IMG/VR virus record: IMGVR_UViG_3300036820_000012
Location: 16,724 to 80,723 of that record
Reading direction: 5' to 3' (one strand)
From: a virus
DNA length: 64,000 nucleotides
Shown here one piece after another: positions 7,116 to 15,259 of the stretch (position 1 is the stretch's first letter; the number at the start of each line of letters is the position of its first letter). A program made the translations under genes and the position numbers. The notes below the pieces were generated by a model. It had not been told where the DNA came from. It was given only the letters and a program-made list of their open reading frames with translations, and searched no databases.

Positions 7116-8527
7116 GGCGCGGGAGGGGCAGACCCCCAAAGTGCGTGGACCTCGGCCAGATAGTCGTCCGGGCTCATATGGTCAGGCTGGGCGAGGCCCC
7201 TGCGAACCAGCGCGCCGCTGATTGCCCGTGCCTCGATGACTCCGCGCCCTGACCAGTTGTAGTAGTCCGGGAGTGCGACGGCAGGCAACGTCTGCGCTGA
7301 GCGGTCGGCGGCCCGCCGGACCCCTACGCCAGCCGAATGCGGGCCGAGGCGCTCAACCAGCGCCTGGAGCACGCGGCCCGTAGTGCCCGCTGGCAGGCTG
7401 AGGCTGAGATCTAGGTCGCGGGCGACATCATTGCCGAAGGCCGAATCGAGCGCGCCCGGGTCCAGTTGCACGAGCAGATCGGCCATGGGCCGCGTCAGCA
7501 TGTGGTCTCTGGCAGCATCGCTCAGGACGCCCCCGACATTGGACCGGATGGCCGGTGCCGGGATCACGTCCGAATACGCGGCCGAAACTGCGCCGAGCAG
7601 GTAACCCGGGCCCTCTTCCCACGGTTTGCGGCCTACCGACAGCTTCGCCAGCATCCCATCACCACGGCCAGCCAGGAAGCCGAGCGCCTCTCTGACCGCA
7701 GCATCTTGGCCGGCCCACCTGGTGAAGGATGCGTCATCCATTGGCAGCCCTGCGAGTTCCGCCAGGTGTCGCCATGGGTCCACCGCCACCATGTACCAGA
7801 CGATCAGCGCCAGGAACTGGGAGGCGTCCTCGCGCCTGCCGCATGGCGTTTCTGACGCACGAGAGAAGTTGCGCTGCATCCGCGGGCCGAAGAAATCGTC
7901 GCTCATCCCGCGGACTTGCCCCCACGTCCGGCGCGTCTCGCGCCACAGGTACTCCGCCGCGCCGTCCTGCTCGCTGCTCAGGGCGCGCCAGAGTTCGTGC
8001 TTCCCGGCAGTCCTGGTCAGCGACCTCATGTACTCGTGGTGGCGTGGGCCCACTTTCGACATGAAGCGCCACGACACGTCCGGGATCGTGATCTCGGGCA
8101 GGTCGCCGGGCGGCACCGGGCCGCCCAGGACGGACATGGCGAGGTCGGCTAGTTCTGCCCAGCCCGCTCGCTCAGATGCTTTGCGTTCCGCGTCGTGGCG
8201 CTCGTACAGCAGCTCGCGCCCGAGTGCTGTCGCTTGTTCATTCAGGAGCGTGCCGCCCGCGGCGACGATGCGCGTGATCTCTTCGCTCTCGGCTACGAGA
8301 AGATCCCCTGCCGGTACGTCCTCCCGGATTGGGACCATCAGGGGCCTAAGCCCGGCGTTCCGCAATTCGGCTATCCAGGAGCGCACTCGCCGCGCATAGC
8401 TACCGCGCAGGCGCTCCGGGAGAGTCTTGGTGGTCTGGCCGATGTACTTCAACTGGTCGTCGCGCGGGTCAACGAGTCCGTAGACGGTGCCCGTGGCGGG
8501 GGGTGCCGCAGTTGTCGTCGCCATCAT
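7112..8527 (-). CDS. GIY-YIG domain protein with long unknown C-terminal region
   Basis: A 471-residue protein. Residues about 13-90 contain VYGLVDPRDDQLKYIGQTT followed by LPERL, the core of a GIY-YIG nuclease. The remaining ~380 residues are unrecognised and Trp-rich, and do not look like a second nuclease. It lies 3' of the tyrosine recombinase gene with overlapping ends, so the two are probably co-transcribed. It could be a homing or defence-type nuclease; free-standing phage GIY-YIG enzymes are usually much shorter. Confidence 0.65.
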   Translation of the reverse strand: MMATTTAAPPATGTVYGLVDPRDDQLKYIGQTTKTLPERLRGSYARRVRSWIAELRNAGLRPLMVPIREDVPAGDLLVAESEEITRIVAAGGTLLNEQATALGRELLYERHDAERKASERAGWAELADLAMSVLGGPVPPGDLPEITIPDVSWRFMSKVGPRHHEYMRSLTRTAGKHELWRALSSEQDGAAEYLWRETRRTWGQVRGMSDDFFGPRMQRNFSRASETPCGRREDASQFLALIVWYMVAVDPWRHLAELAGLPMDDASFTRWAGQDAAVREALGFLAGRGDGMLAKLSVGRKPWEEGPGYLLGAVSAAYSDVIPAPAIRSNVGGVLSDAARDHMLTRPMADLLVQLDPGALDSAFGNDVARDLDLSLSLPAGTTGRVLQALVERLGPHSAGVGVRRAADRSAQTLPAVALPDYYNWSGRGVIEARAISGALVRRGLAQPDHMSPDDYLAEVHALWGSAPPAP

Positions 8528-9177
8528 GCGTCCACGTGCGGCAGGTCGACGGCTTGCAGCGCCGCGATGGCCTCACGGTTGGTGAGGTGTGACAGATAGC
8601 GGTGGGTCACGGCGATGGATGAGTGGCCCAGCAACTTTGAAATCTGGGTCACCGGCACGCCTGCCGTCTCAAGCTCAGCCGCATAGGTGTGCCGCAGACC
8701 GTGGGGCGTCACCCGCTTTTCCACCCCCGCCTCTGCAGCGAGGCGGTGAAGCATCAGCCGCACATACTGGGCCCGTAGCGGGGAACCCCTGAGGGTGCAG
8801 AACAGCGGGCCCCGGATGCCCATGGCCTTCCGGGTGTCGATCCACCTTGCCACCGCGTCCGTGGCGCTCAGGTGGAAACCGCGAGTCGTGGCCACGTCGC
8901 CCTTGCCGTGAAGCACGCGGATGCTGTGCTCGCTCAGGCTGACGTCAGACACCTTGAGCGGGGGTATGTCCCGCCGGTCATCCCCGACCGCCTCCGCGAC
9001 CCGCAGCCCGGAGCGGTACAGCAGCATCAGGAGCGCGCGATTGCGGATACCTGTCGGTGCTGCGGCTGAGCAGCCCGCGATTATGGCCTGGACTTCATCG
9101 GTCGTCAGGACCTGGGGTGGGTACTTCTCACCCTTGTTGGCAGGCTCCTGGCCCTTCACCGAGCCAAACTGCACCAT
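8524..9177 (-). CDS. Tyrosine recombinase, catalytic-domain sized
   Basis: A 217-residue protein; ATG at 9177 is preceded by GGGAGG, which decides the start. The catalytic set is present in order: Arg in LYRSGLRVAEA, a Lys in LHGKGDVATT, HGLRHTY (HxxR) and LGHSSIAVTHRYLS (His and nucleophilic Tyr). It is shorter than usual phage integrases of 300-400 residues and seems to lack most of the N-terminal core-binding domain. It may act in excision, dimer resolution or as a second integrase beside the serine recombinase. Confidence 0.85.
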   Translation of the reverse strand: MVQFGSVKGQEPANKGEKYPPQVLTTDEVQAIIAGCSAAAPTGIRNRALLMLLYRSGLRVAEAVGDDRRDIPPLKVSDVSLSEHSIRVLHGKGDVATTRGFHLSATDAVARWIDTRKAMGIRGPLFCTLRGSPLRAQYVRLMLHRLAAEAGVEKRVTPHGLRHTYAAELETAGVPVTQISKLLGHSSIAVTHRYLSHLTNREAIAALQAVDLPHVDA

Positions 9178-9201
9178 GCGGGTCCTCCCGGCCGGTTTAG
9201 A

Positions 9202-9223
9202 AGTGCTACTGCACAGAAGCACT
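9202..9223. promoter_or_regulatory. Inverted repeat upstream of the tyrosine recombinase
   Basis: AGTGCT (9202-9207) and AGCACT (9218-9223) are inverted, with 10 bases between, in the gap between the two recombinase genes. It could be an operator, or a weak hairpin ending the serine recombinase transcript. There is no clear U-tract. Confidence 0.35.
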
Positions 9224-9286
9224 ATCATTTCAGCCTGGAATCCAGCCCTCCACATGCCACGCCGCAGAAGCGCAACTATTTCGGCC

Positions 9287-10678
9287 CTACTCGCGCGGCT
9301 CTACCTTCACCGAATCGCGGTCAAAGCCAGGCCCGCGCCGAGCCGGCAAGATCGTGATGCGGAAGCTTGCCGCCACCAGCCCCCGCCGTGTAGCCAGCGG
9401 AAGCGCCTCCCACTCCTCCAGCGTGATCCCCTCGTACTGGGCCAGCAGCCGCCGTCCCGGTGTAGCTGCGATCCGCTCCCGCACCGCGGCGATGCGCTCG
9501 TCAAACGAGGCGATGGCCCGCACCGTCACTGCCGGGTCCAGCCCCGGATGGTCGGCCAGTGCCTCCAGCGACTTCTGAGCCGCAGCCTTCCGCTTCTCAA
9601 GGACGGTGATCTCTGACGCTGCTGCAGGCTCCGGGGCCTTGCGGACGAGCGCGGCCAGCTGGTCCGAGGACAGCCACTCCAGCATCCGTCCCACGATGTA
9701 GGCGTCGAGGTGGGCCACCGACCGGTGCAACTGTCGCTTGCACGCCGGGTTCACGCAGCCGTAGCCCAGGCGCAGGATGCCGGCCCGCCTGGTCTGGCGC
9801 GGGCCGGCTGGCTTGCCGCAGCTGCCGCACAGCGCGATACCTGAGAGCAGGTGCCGACGCTGGCCGGAGGCGTTCGCGTACCCGGCGGCCCGCCCGGCGA
9901 GCATGGCGCACGCCAGTTCCCAGTCGTCGCGCTCCAGCACCGGCTCCCACGCCGCTTTCTGCTCTCCGTCCGGCATCAGCCCGGCGTAGCGCGGGTTCGT
10001 CACCACACGGCGGATCCCGGCATGCGTCCACGCCTTGCCGGTGACGGTCGTCTCGCCGCGGCTGTTGAGGCTGGCGGCGATGATCCGTGTGCCTTCCCCG
10101 GCCAGCACGCGGCGGGCCATCTCCCGGATGAGCGCAGTTTCGGCCGGGACGTGGGTGACGCCGTCGCTGGTGAAGCCGTAGAACCGGCCGCCGGGGCCGC
10201 CGGGGCGCACGAGGCCCTCGCGCCGCATCCGGTCGTACTGGGTTTTCTTGCGCCGGGAGATGGTGTCGGACTCGTTGCAGGCGCGGGCGACTTCCCAGCG
10301 CATCATCATCCGGTGGTCGGGGTTGTCGAAGTCGTACTGCCCGGCGATGGAGGCCACGGTGATGTGCCGGCCGTCGCGCAGGTCGAGCAGGTCTTCGAGG
10401 TCGCGGGGCTGGCGGACGATCCGGTCGCCCCAGTAGCTGACGATCGCGGCTGCCTTGCCTGCGGCGACGTCGGCGAGCATCTGGTCCCAGGCGGGGCGCT
10501 TGCGGTTGCGTTTCCAGGCAGATTTTGAGTGGTCGGTGTAAACGCCGGCGATCTCCCAGCCGCGCTGCCGGCACAGTTCCCGGCACTGGCGTTCCTGGTC
10601 GTCGGTTTTCGTGGTGTCCTCAAGGGCGGCAAGGCTGATCCTGCAGTAGATTGCAGCGCGCAGGCGTGGCTTAGGCAC
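9287..10678 (-). CDS. Large serine recombinase (putative phage integrase)
   Basis: A 463-residue protein. The N-terminus has YCRIS with Arg13 and the catalytic Ser15, followed by QERQCRELCRQRGWEI and the resolvase-type region ending IVRQPRDLEDLLDL. A recombinase domain (ARRVLAGEGTRIIAASLNSR) is followed by a zinc ribbon (CGSCGKPAG, then CVNPACKRQ) and a C-terminal coiled coil. This is the layout of serine integrases, which recombine attP with attB without supercoiling. It is the likely integrase of this element. Confidence 0.9.
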   Translation of the reverse strand: MPKPRLRAAIYCRISLAALEDTTKTDDQERQCRELCRQRGWEIAGVYTDHSKSAWKRNRKRPAWDQMLADVAAGKAAAIVSYWGDRIVRQPRDLEDLLDLRDGRHITVASIAGQYDFDNPDHRMMMRWEVARACNESDTISRRKKTQYDRMRREGLVRPGGPGGRFYGFTSDGVTHVPAETALIREMARRVLAGEGTRIIAASLNSRGETTVTGKAWTHAGIRRVVTNPRYAGLMPDGEQKAAWEPVLERDDWELACAMLAGRAAGYANASGQRRHLLSGIALCGSCGKPAGPRQTRRAGILRLGYGCVNPACKRQLHRSVAHLDAYIVGRMLEWLSSDQLAALVRKAPEPAAASEITVLEKRKAAAQKSLEALADHPGLDPAVTVRAIASFDERIAAVRERIAATPGRRLLAQYEGITLEEWEALPLATRRGLVAASFRITILPARRGPGFDRDSVKVEPRE

Positions 10679-10687
10679 CGCCCGATA

Positions 10688-10739
10688 TTACCGCTACCTG
10701 GGGACAATGAACAATTTCACTGTATAAGTCTGGCGGTAA
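10688..10739. other. Candidate phage attachment site next to the serine integrase
   Basis: TTACCGC (10688-10694) and GCGGTAA (10733-10739) form an inverted pair around a comparatively AT-rich 38-base centre, 52 bases in total, starting 9 bases beyond the integrase start codon. Serine-integrase attP sites are about 50 bp, imperfectly symmetric and usually beside the integrase gene. The assignment rests on size, position and symmetry only. The same stretch could hold the integrase promoter. Confidence 0.4.
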
Positions 10740-10852
10740 CCTGAACGGGCTCGCTGGACGTCCTACAGGAGCACGGAACCGTCCCCGTGGTACGTGGCCG
10801 CGCGCAGGCCGAGGGCGACGGCGTGACAGGAGTTCGATGAAGGGGGAACTGC

Positions 10853-10978
10853 ATGGCCGCCATCGGTGAGCCCGTCAAGACCTACGAGATACCGGATCCA
10901 GAGGAAGTCCCCGATGAGATTCCGCAGGAGGAGCCAGCCGAGCCCGTCCGCGAGCCCGGCGCCCCCGTCCCAGCGTGA
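10853..10978 (+). CDS. Small Pro/Glu-rich protein
   Basis: A 41-residue ORF starting MAAIGEPVKTYEIPDPEEVP, with GGGGGA 5 bases before ATG. Very short acidic, proline-rich proteins of this type are found at this position, between integrase and accessory genes, in actinobacterial phages and integrative elements. It overlaps the start of the next ORF. Function unknown. Confidence 0.6.
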   Translation: MAAIGEPVKTYEIPDPEEVPDEIPQEEPAEPVREPGAPVPA

Positions 10979-11720
10979 GCCACCGGACCCGGAGAAGGAA
11001 GCAGCGGGGGAGATGTCCAAAGAGGTAGCGAAGCCAGGGCTTCCGCAGGAGCCCCGGCAGGACCCGATCCGCGCCCGGAAGGCCGCGTACCTGATGGCCA
11101 CCAATGAGCGCATCGGGTTCGGGCCGCTGACCCAGTCCGGCGTGATGTACGCCCCGGAAGGGGTGGCCGAGTGCCGGTGCGGTAGCTCCAGCGGCTACGT
11201 GCTGGCATCCGGTGGCAGCATCTCGGTGACACCGGGCACCTACTACGGCCTGGTCGCCAACAGCGGCGGCGGAGGCGGCTACCCGGTGGTCTACGGCGGC
11301 GGCGGTGGGGGGGGCTCGGCCTTCTATTACCCGGAGCCAGAGCCGGCCAAGCAGCACGGCCGGCCCGACCCCGACAACTCATGCGGGTTCTACGCCTGGA
11401 AAGCGGACAGCGACCTCCCGTGGCAGGTCGGCACATGGCTGCTGGAAGTTGACCTTTACGGGACCGTCATCGAGCACGAGAGCGGCTACCGCGCGCAGAA
11501 GCAGCGGGTCCTGTCCATCTCCCCGGTGCCGGGTTTCCTGTGCGACGAGCCCACGTCGCTGAGCGTCGATCGCGACAGCGGGCACCTGACGGCCCTTTGC
11601 CCAGCGTGCCCGTCACCAGCAGGCCACGTAGTCACCCCGGACCGCCTGCGCAGTTTCCTGAACGTGGAGGTCGACATGACCCGCGCGTGGCGGATGCGCA
11701 AGTCCGCGACCGCTCCGTAG
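10914..11720 (+). CDS. Hypothetical protein with glycine-rich linker
   Basis: About 268 residues from the ATG at 10914, which has AGGAAG 7 bases upstream; ATG 11013 is an alternative. Domain order: disordered basic/Pro N-terminus, ECRCGSSSGYV region, a glycine-rich linker, then a C-terminal domain with SCGFYAWKADSD, a strand pair around VGTWLLEVDLYGTVIEHE, GYRAQKQRVLSISP, and a Cys pair (LCPACP). The C-terminal domain resembles conserved small proteins near integrases in actinobacterial mobile elements. No activity known. Confidence 0.65.
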   Translation: MRFRRRSQPSPSASPAPPSQREPPDPEKEAAGEMSKEVAKPGLPQEPRQDPIRARKAAYLMATNERIGFGPLTQSGVMYAPEGVAECRCGSSSGYVLASGGSISVTPGTYYGLVANSGGGGGYPVVYGGGGGGGSAFYYPEPEPAKQHGRPDPDNSCGFYAWKADSDLPWQVGTWLLEVDLYGTVIEHESGYRAQKQRVLSISPVPGFLCDEPTSLSVDRDSGHLTALCPACPSPAGHVVTPDRLRSFLNVEVDMTRAWRMRKSATAP

Positions 11721-11843
11721 CCCGAAAGCTTCCCCGTAGCCCGCTCCACGGGGGGAACGCGCAACCGCCCGCGTGGCACGTGGCCTGAGGGCCGAGGGCG
11801 GGAAACGAAAGCTAGCTAGCTACGAAGTGAAAGCGAGATCTCT

Positions 11844-12551
11844 GTGAGATTCCCGAAGTTCCTTCCCACCCTGGCGGTCGTGGCGCCTGTCGTGGCTGCC
11901 GGCGCCCTGTCGGTAGCGATGGCAACGCCAGCGTCAGCCGCGGTGCACGGCGTGAAGCCGCAGGCCACCTCGGCGTGCGGCCATAAGTGCTTCGACCTGT
12001 CCAGCCTGCAGCTCGGGCCGGGCTTCATCCAGGACAAGTCCAACACGAAGGCCGGCCGGGTGATCCTGCGGATCGCCTCAAACACCTTCACCAACGAGGA
12101 CTTCATCGACCAGGCCGACGGGACGGTGGCCGACTACTGCACCACCGGCACGCCGTCGGCGCAGCAGTTCGCGTCGACCAGCTACATCTGCTCGCACTAC
12201 AGCGCGTTCCCGGTGTTCGAGGCGAACTTCGCGCCGGACACCAACGAGAGCGGCCTGTGCGCGGGCGTCTCGGCGCCGAACACCTCTGGCGCCAACGTCA
12301 AGATGATCGCCTGCGGCCAGACCACGGCGACGCTGTGGATCTCCGACATCGCTGACGGCACCTTCCACCACGGGCACCTGTACACCCCGTGGATCAACGG
12401 CGGCGACACGTCGTTCAGCCACCCCGAGATCATGACGCTGAACATGGGCACGAAGCCCGCGGATGAGCTCCAGCTTGAGCCGGAGAACACCACGGGCGGC
12501 GCGCTGCCGCTAACCCAGGAGTTCACGGAAGTGCAGGGTCCGGCATCCTGA
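11844..12551 (+). CDS. Secreted protein, possible lysogenic conversion factor
   Basis: A 235-residue protein with a clear Sec signal peptide: basic MRFPKF, a hydrophobic core, and cleavage after ASA near residue 32. The mature part has eight cysteines likely to form disulfides and a segment ESGLCAGVSAPNTSG with later CGQTTATLWISD, reminiscent of ricin-B-like or related extracellular folds. It is transcribed alone on the plus strand and followed by a strong terminator at 12709-12750. A secreted product next to the integrase fits a gene expressed from the lysogen; the role is unknown. Confidence 0.65.
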   Translation: MRFPKFLPTLAVVAPVVAAGALSVAMATPASAAVHGVKPQATSACGHKCFDLSSLQLGPGFIQDKSNTKAGRVILRIASNTFTNEDFIDQADGTVADYCTTGTPSAQQFASTSYICSHYSAFPVFEANFAPDTNESGLCAGVSAPNTSGANVKMIACGQTTATLWISDIADGTFHHGHLYTPWINGGDTSFSHPEIMTLNMGTKPADELQLEPENTTGGALPLTQEFTEVQGPAS

Positions 12552-12708
12552 TCCGCTAGATGTGCCCGGTTCGCGCGGCCTTTGCTGCTGGGGGGTTCAG
12601 GCCGTGGACGTCCGGGCACCCGCGCAGGACTGGGGTCCTCCCCCGAGGCTCTGGTCCCGCGCCTGACGGGCGGCAGCCGTCCCGCGCATGAGGCGGCTGT
12701 AGCCCCCG

Positions 12709-12750
12709 GCCCCCGGCAGTCTGGTGCTCCAGGCCCAGACTGCCGGGGGC
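12709..12750 (+). terminator. Strong 16-bp hairpin after the secreted-protein gene
   Basis: GCCCCCGGCAGTCTGG (12709-12724) and its exact reverse complement (12735-12750) flank a 10-base loop. TCTCGTAT follows, a weak T-rich tail. Its place between two plus-strand genes and the length of the perfect stem support a terminator. Confidence 0.65.
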
Positions 12751-12778
12751 TCTCGTATCCCAATCGGCAGGAGAAGCG

Positions 12779-12943
12779 ATGGGACTGCTGAGGCGTAAAC
12801 GCGGCAAGCCCGAACCCGAGGCTGGCGAAGACCGCAGCGAAGAGGAAGCCGAAGTCCGCGAGGTTGGCGAGCCCGACCCGTCCAAGGTGACGGTTCGCAA
12901 GGACACTGTGACTGGCCGCTGGGCCAGCCTGAAGGGCATGTGA
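12779..12943 (+). CDS. Small charged protein
   Basis: A 54-residue ORF with GGCAGGAGAAGC before ATG. It starts with a basic segment (MGLLRRKRGK), has a Glu-rich middle and ends TVTGRWASLKGM. It is placed 7 bases before the next gene and is probably co-translated. No family recognised; the ribosome site is the main support. Confidence 0.55.
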   Translation: MGLLRRKRGKPEPEAGEDRSEEEAEVREVGEPDPSKVTVRKDTVTGRWASLKGM

Positions 12944-12949
12944 TCCGCC

Positions 12950-13201
12950 GTGGACGATGACGCCGTGATCACGCTGACCAGGACGGCGGCCGGCCAGTTC
13001 CAGGTCACCGTAGACGGGGACGGGGCGCCTGACGTGATCGACCTCTGGCTGTCGGTGTCTGCTGAGTCGCATCCTTCAGCGGCATCCATCGGCCTGACCC
13101 GGATGAGGGTCGAGGGCGATGACCTGTGGAAGGCGGAGCAGCACTTCGAGGTCACCGAGGTCACGATGACAGTCAAGGGGAAGCGCTACCCGCGGCACTA
13201 G
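12950..13201 (+). CDS. Hypothetical beta-rich protein
   Basis: An 83-residue protein starting with GTG. Alternating strands (AVITLTRTAAGQFQVTVDG, IDLWLSV and EVTMTVKGKRY) suggest a small beta-sandwich. It is the last plus-strand gene before the terminator that faces the lysis module. Function unknown. Confidence 0.6.
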   Translation: MDDDAVITLTRTAAGQFQVTVDGDGAPDVIDLWLSVSAESHPSAASIGLTRMRVEGDDLWKAEQHFEVTEVTMTVKGKRYPRH

Positions 13202-13213
13202 TCCGGGCACACG

Positions 13214-13260
13214 AAAAAAGCCGCTCGCCGCACCACCCATTAGGGCAGTGCGGCGAGCGG
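13214..13260 (-). terminator. Intrinsic terminator of the lysis and late transcript
   Basis: CCGCTCGCCGCA (13221-13232) pairs exactly with TGCGGCGAGCGG (13249-13260). On the minus strand the stem is followed by a U-run, from the A-run at 13214-13219. It lies just past the stop of the putative endolysin, so it ends the long leftward late transcript. Confidence 0.8.
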
Positions 13261-13322
13261 TTATGGCGTCAGCGCCGAGTGTCGCAAGCAGGGATCAGGC
13301 TAGCAGGGCGCGGCGACAGTCC

Positions 13323-13826
13323 TCACCAGGTCCCCAGGAGCAGCGACGTATCGTAGGCCGCTGTCATGCCGCCGGCGTACTGCTGAGCCCAGACGTGGGC
13401 CGGGTCAAGCGTGACGTGGTAGCGGGTGGCCATCTCCGCGAGCTCGGCTGCGGTGCGCTGCACGCCGTCGAGCGTTGCAAGCCACCAGCGCACGTTGGCC
13501 AGTCCCTGCAGCCGCGCGGCTGCGAGGGCGAGGTTGGCGAAGCTCGTGTAGCAGCGGGCGAGGTTGCCGGCCGCGAGGCGCCCTTGCGCCCAGGCACGCA
13601 GCGCAGCCGGGTCCTCGAAGCTCTCGTTACCCGGCTCGAAGTCGCATGCGCCCGCTCTGGCTGCGACGGCCTGCCCGGCGAGCACGGTGTTCCACCGGAC
13701 GTGCGGGATCGCCTTCACCTGCTCGGCGGTGGCTGCGTAGCGGCCGTCGACATACGGGATGGCGTACTGGGTGCCTGCCGGGAAGTGCTCGCTCGCTGCG
13801 TCGTAGACGCGGATGATCTCGGTCAC
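13323..13826 (-). CDS. Putative endolysin or glycoside-hydrolase-like protein
   Basis: A 167-residue protein. It begins TEIIRVYDAASEHFPAGTQY and continues YVDGRY, with an acidic strand ACDFEPGNES, then VRWWLATLDG and WAQQYAGG near the end. This order (D in the first strand, an Asp/Glu strand, a Trp strand, then a Q-Y-A strand) matches GH25-like or DUF1906 TIM-barrel proteins that serve as lysins in actinophages. It is shorter than a full GH25 domain. It directly follows a membrane protein gene (possible holin), with overlapping ends. Confidence 0.55.
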   Translation of the reverse strand: MTEIIRVYDAASEHFPAGTQYAIPYVDGRYAATAEQVKAIPHVRWNTVLAGQAVAARAGACDFEPGNESFEDPAALRAWAQGRLAAGNLARCYTSFANLALAAARLQGLANVRWWLATLDGVQRTAAELAEMATRYHVTLDPAHVWAQQYAGGMTAAYDTSLLLGTW

Positions 13827-14302
13827 GGCTGGCGCTCCTTCGGGTCACGCAGCTTGCGGGAGTCGGTCACCGTTGGCTCGCTGGGCGGCCCGGCTCGCTC
13901 GTCGCGGGTGGCGAGTCTCTCGCTGGTGCCGTTCGGCTTCGCTGGCCTGCGCGCTGGGGGCATCACGGCCAGTCCCTTGTGGTGCTCCGCGAGCCGTTCT
14001 TCCAGGTGCCGCTTGATGCGTCCTTCGGCCTTGTCGACGTGGGTCGCTGTCAACCCGCTGGTAAAGAGGGAGAAGCTGGCGCCAAAGAGCGGGACCACCG
14101 ACAGGCACTCGCCGGCGTTGACTATGTGCGCCCAGACGCCCACCGGGGTCACGTCCCCGCCGAGGGTCACGGCGTTGGCTAGCGCGTTGTAGAGCCCGTC
14201 CCAGACGCCGATGTGCATGGCTGCCGAGTAGGCGATGCCGAGCCCTGCGTCGAGCACCAGGGCGCTGGCGATCACCAGCAGGGCAACCCGGTGGTGCCTC
14301 AC
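13823..14302 (-). CDS. Membrane protein, possible holin or ion-channel-like
   Basis: A 159-residue protein with two membrane segments, about residues 5-28 and 45-85, separated by a loop (GGDVTPVGVWAHIVN) that resembles the pore region of two-helix channels. A long basic cytoplasmic tail follows. It overlaps the putative endolysin start by 4 bases, the usual holin-endolysin arrangement, but the loop also fits an ion-channel-like membrane protein. Confidence 0.55.
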   Translation of the reverse strand: MRHHRVALLVIASALVLDAGLGIAYSAAMHIGVWDGLYNALANAVTLGGDVTPVGVWAHIVNAGECLSVVPLFGASFSLFTSGLTATHVDKAEGRIKRHLEERLAEHHKGLAVMPPARRPAKPNGTSERLATRDERAGPPSEPTVTDSRKLRDPKERQP

Positions 14303-14433
14303 ACCCGCTCTCGCAGGAGAGCTATCAGTTCGTCAAGCTTGTCCTCGAGCGTCTCCTCTGGCCGCGCGTCCTCGTGGTGGCGGTTGCACCACGCGGAAAT
14401 GGTAGGATCATCACATGCCCGAGTGGAATCCAT
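14299..14433 (-). CDS. Small acidic helical protein
   Basis: A 44-residue ORF ending in EETLEDKLDELIALLRERV, an amphipathic helix. The stop overlaps the start of the membrane protein gene by 4 bases, supporting coupling. The ATG at 14431-14433 overlaps the start of the convergent HNH gene on the other strand, so this start may have been lost or changed by the HNH insertion. Confidence 0.45.
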   Translation of the reverse strand: MDSTRACDDPTISAWCNRHHEDARPEETLEDKLDELIALLRERV

Positions 14434-14870
14434 GCAGCGTTGAGACCTGCGGCAGGCTCGCTCAGAGCAGCGGTGGCCGGTTTTGCTCGAAGCACCTTTC
14501 CCGCTTCCGCAAGCATGGAGATCCGCTGTTTGAGCGGAGGCCGGGACGTCCTGACAAGCACGGCCATGCGAAGCGCAGGGGTAAGGGCGCGGTACGGCCT
14601 CCCACTCGCGAGTACGTGACTTGGTGCGCGATGAAGGCGCGCTGTCAGAGCACGGCGTGCAAAGACTGGCCCCGGTATGGCGCCCGTGGGATATCAGTGT
14701 GCGAACGCTGGCAAGTCTTCGAGAACTTCCTGGCCGATATGGGTACGCGCCCGGCAGGCATGACACTTGACCGGATTGATGGTGACGGTAACTACGAGCC
14801 CGGTAACTGCAGGTGGGCAACGTACGCCAAGCAGCGGGCCAACCAGCGCCGGACGCGGCGCTCCGGCTGA
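14415..14870 (+). CDS. HNH homing endonuclease
   Basis: A 151-residue plus-strand gene between minus-strand genes. N-terminal zinc module (CSVETCGRLAQ and RFCSKHLSR), then YVTWCAMKARCQ and the HNH core MTLDRIDGDGNYEPGNCRWA, well known in free-standing phage HNH nucleases. The family nicks or cuts intron-less alleles in co-infecting phages. Position and orientation suggest recent insertion. No flanking intron structure was seen. Confidence 0.8.
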   Translation: MPEWNPCSVETCGRLAQSSGGRFCSKHLSRFRKHGDPLFERRPGRPDKHGHAKRRGKGAVRPPTREYVTWCAMKARCQSTACKDWPRYGARGISVCERWQVFENFLADMGTRPAGMTLDRIDGDGNYEPGNCRWATYAKQRANQRRTRRSG

Positions 14871-14899
14871 TAAGTGGCGCTATCGCGCTGCCGACTGGG

Positions 14900-15259
14900 C
14901 TATGCATGATCGTCATGCCACCTCTTGATGTGGCTGTGGCTAACGTTGCCGTGCCTGACCTCATCTGCTGGGTGATGCCTGCGGCACACGCGAAAGGCCC
15001 CCCCGGCTACGTGGTAGCGGCCTACTCTCATGCACCTGTCAACATGACAGTTCACGGAATGCCACAGGCCGGTGATGATCGTGGACATGCCGACGATGGA
15101 GACAATGGCGGGCACAGAGCCGGACCACGCCGAATAGTTGTCCGAGGTCTGGCCGTCCCAGCCGAGGAAGTGCAGCAGGACGCGGTCAAAGACGCAGACG
15201 TAGGTGATGGCCAGGGCAACCAGGAGGAAGACGATCAGCAGGCGCAGCGGCCGTCTCAC
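14900..15259 (-). CDS. Membrane protein
   Basis: A 119-residue protein starting with GTG in a GTGA overlap with the upstream ORF. Two membrane segments: LRLLIVFLLVALAITYVCVF and VPAIVSIVGMSTIITGLWH. The C-terminal third is His/Arg-rich and not family-like, so its real end may have been altered by the neighbouring HNH insertion. Related two-helix proteins are common in actinophage lysis regions. Confidence 0.55.
   Translation of the reverse strand: MRRPLRLLIVFLLVALAITYVCVFDRVLLHFLGWDGQTSDNYSAWSGSVPAIVSIVGMSTIITGLWHSVNCHVDRCMRVGRYHVAGGAFRVCRRHHPADEVRHGNVSHSHIKRWHDDHA

Noticed and set aside
11810-11821. AGCTAGCTAGCT palindrome before the secreted-protein gene
   Set aside because: Too short and simple, with no second copy, to call an operator.
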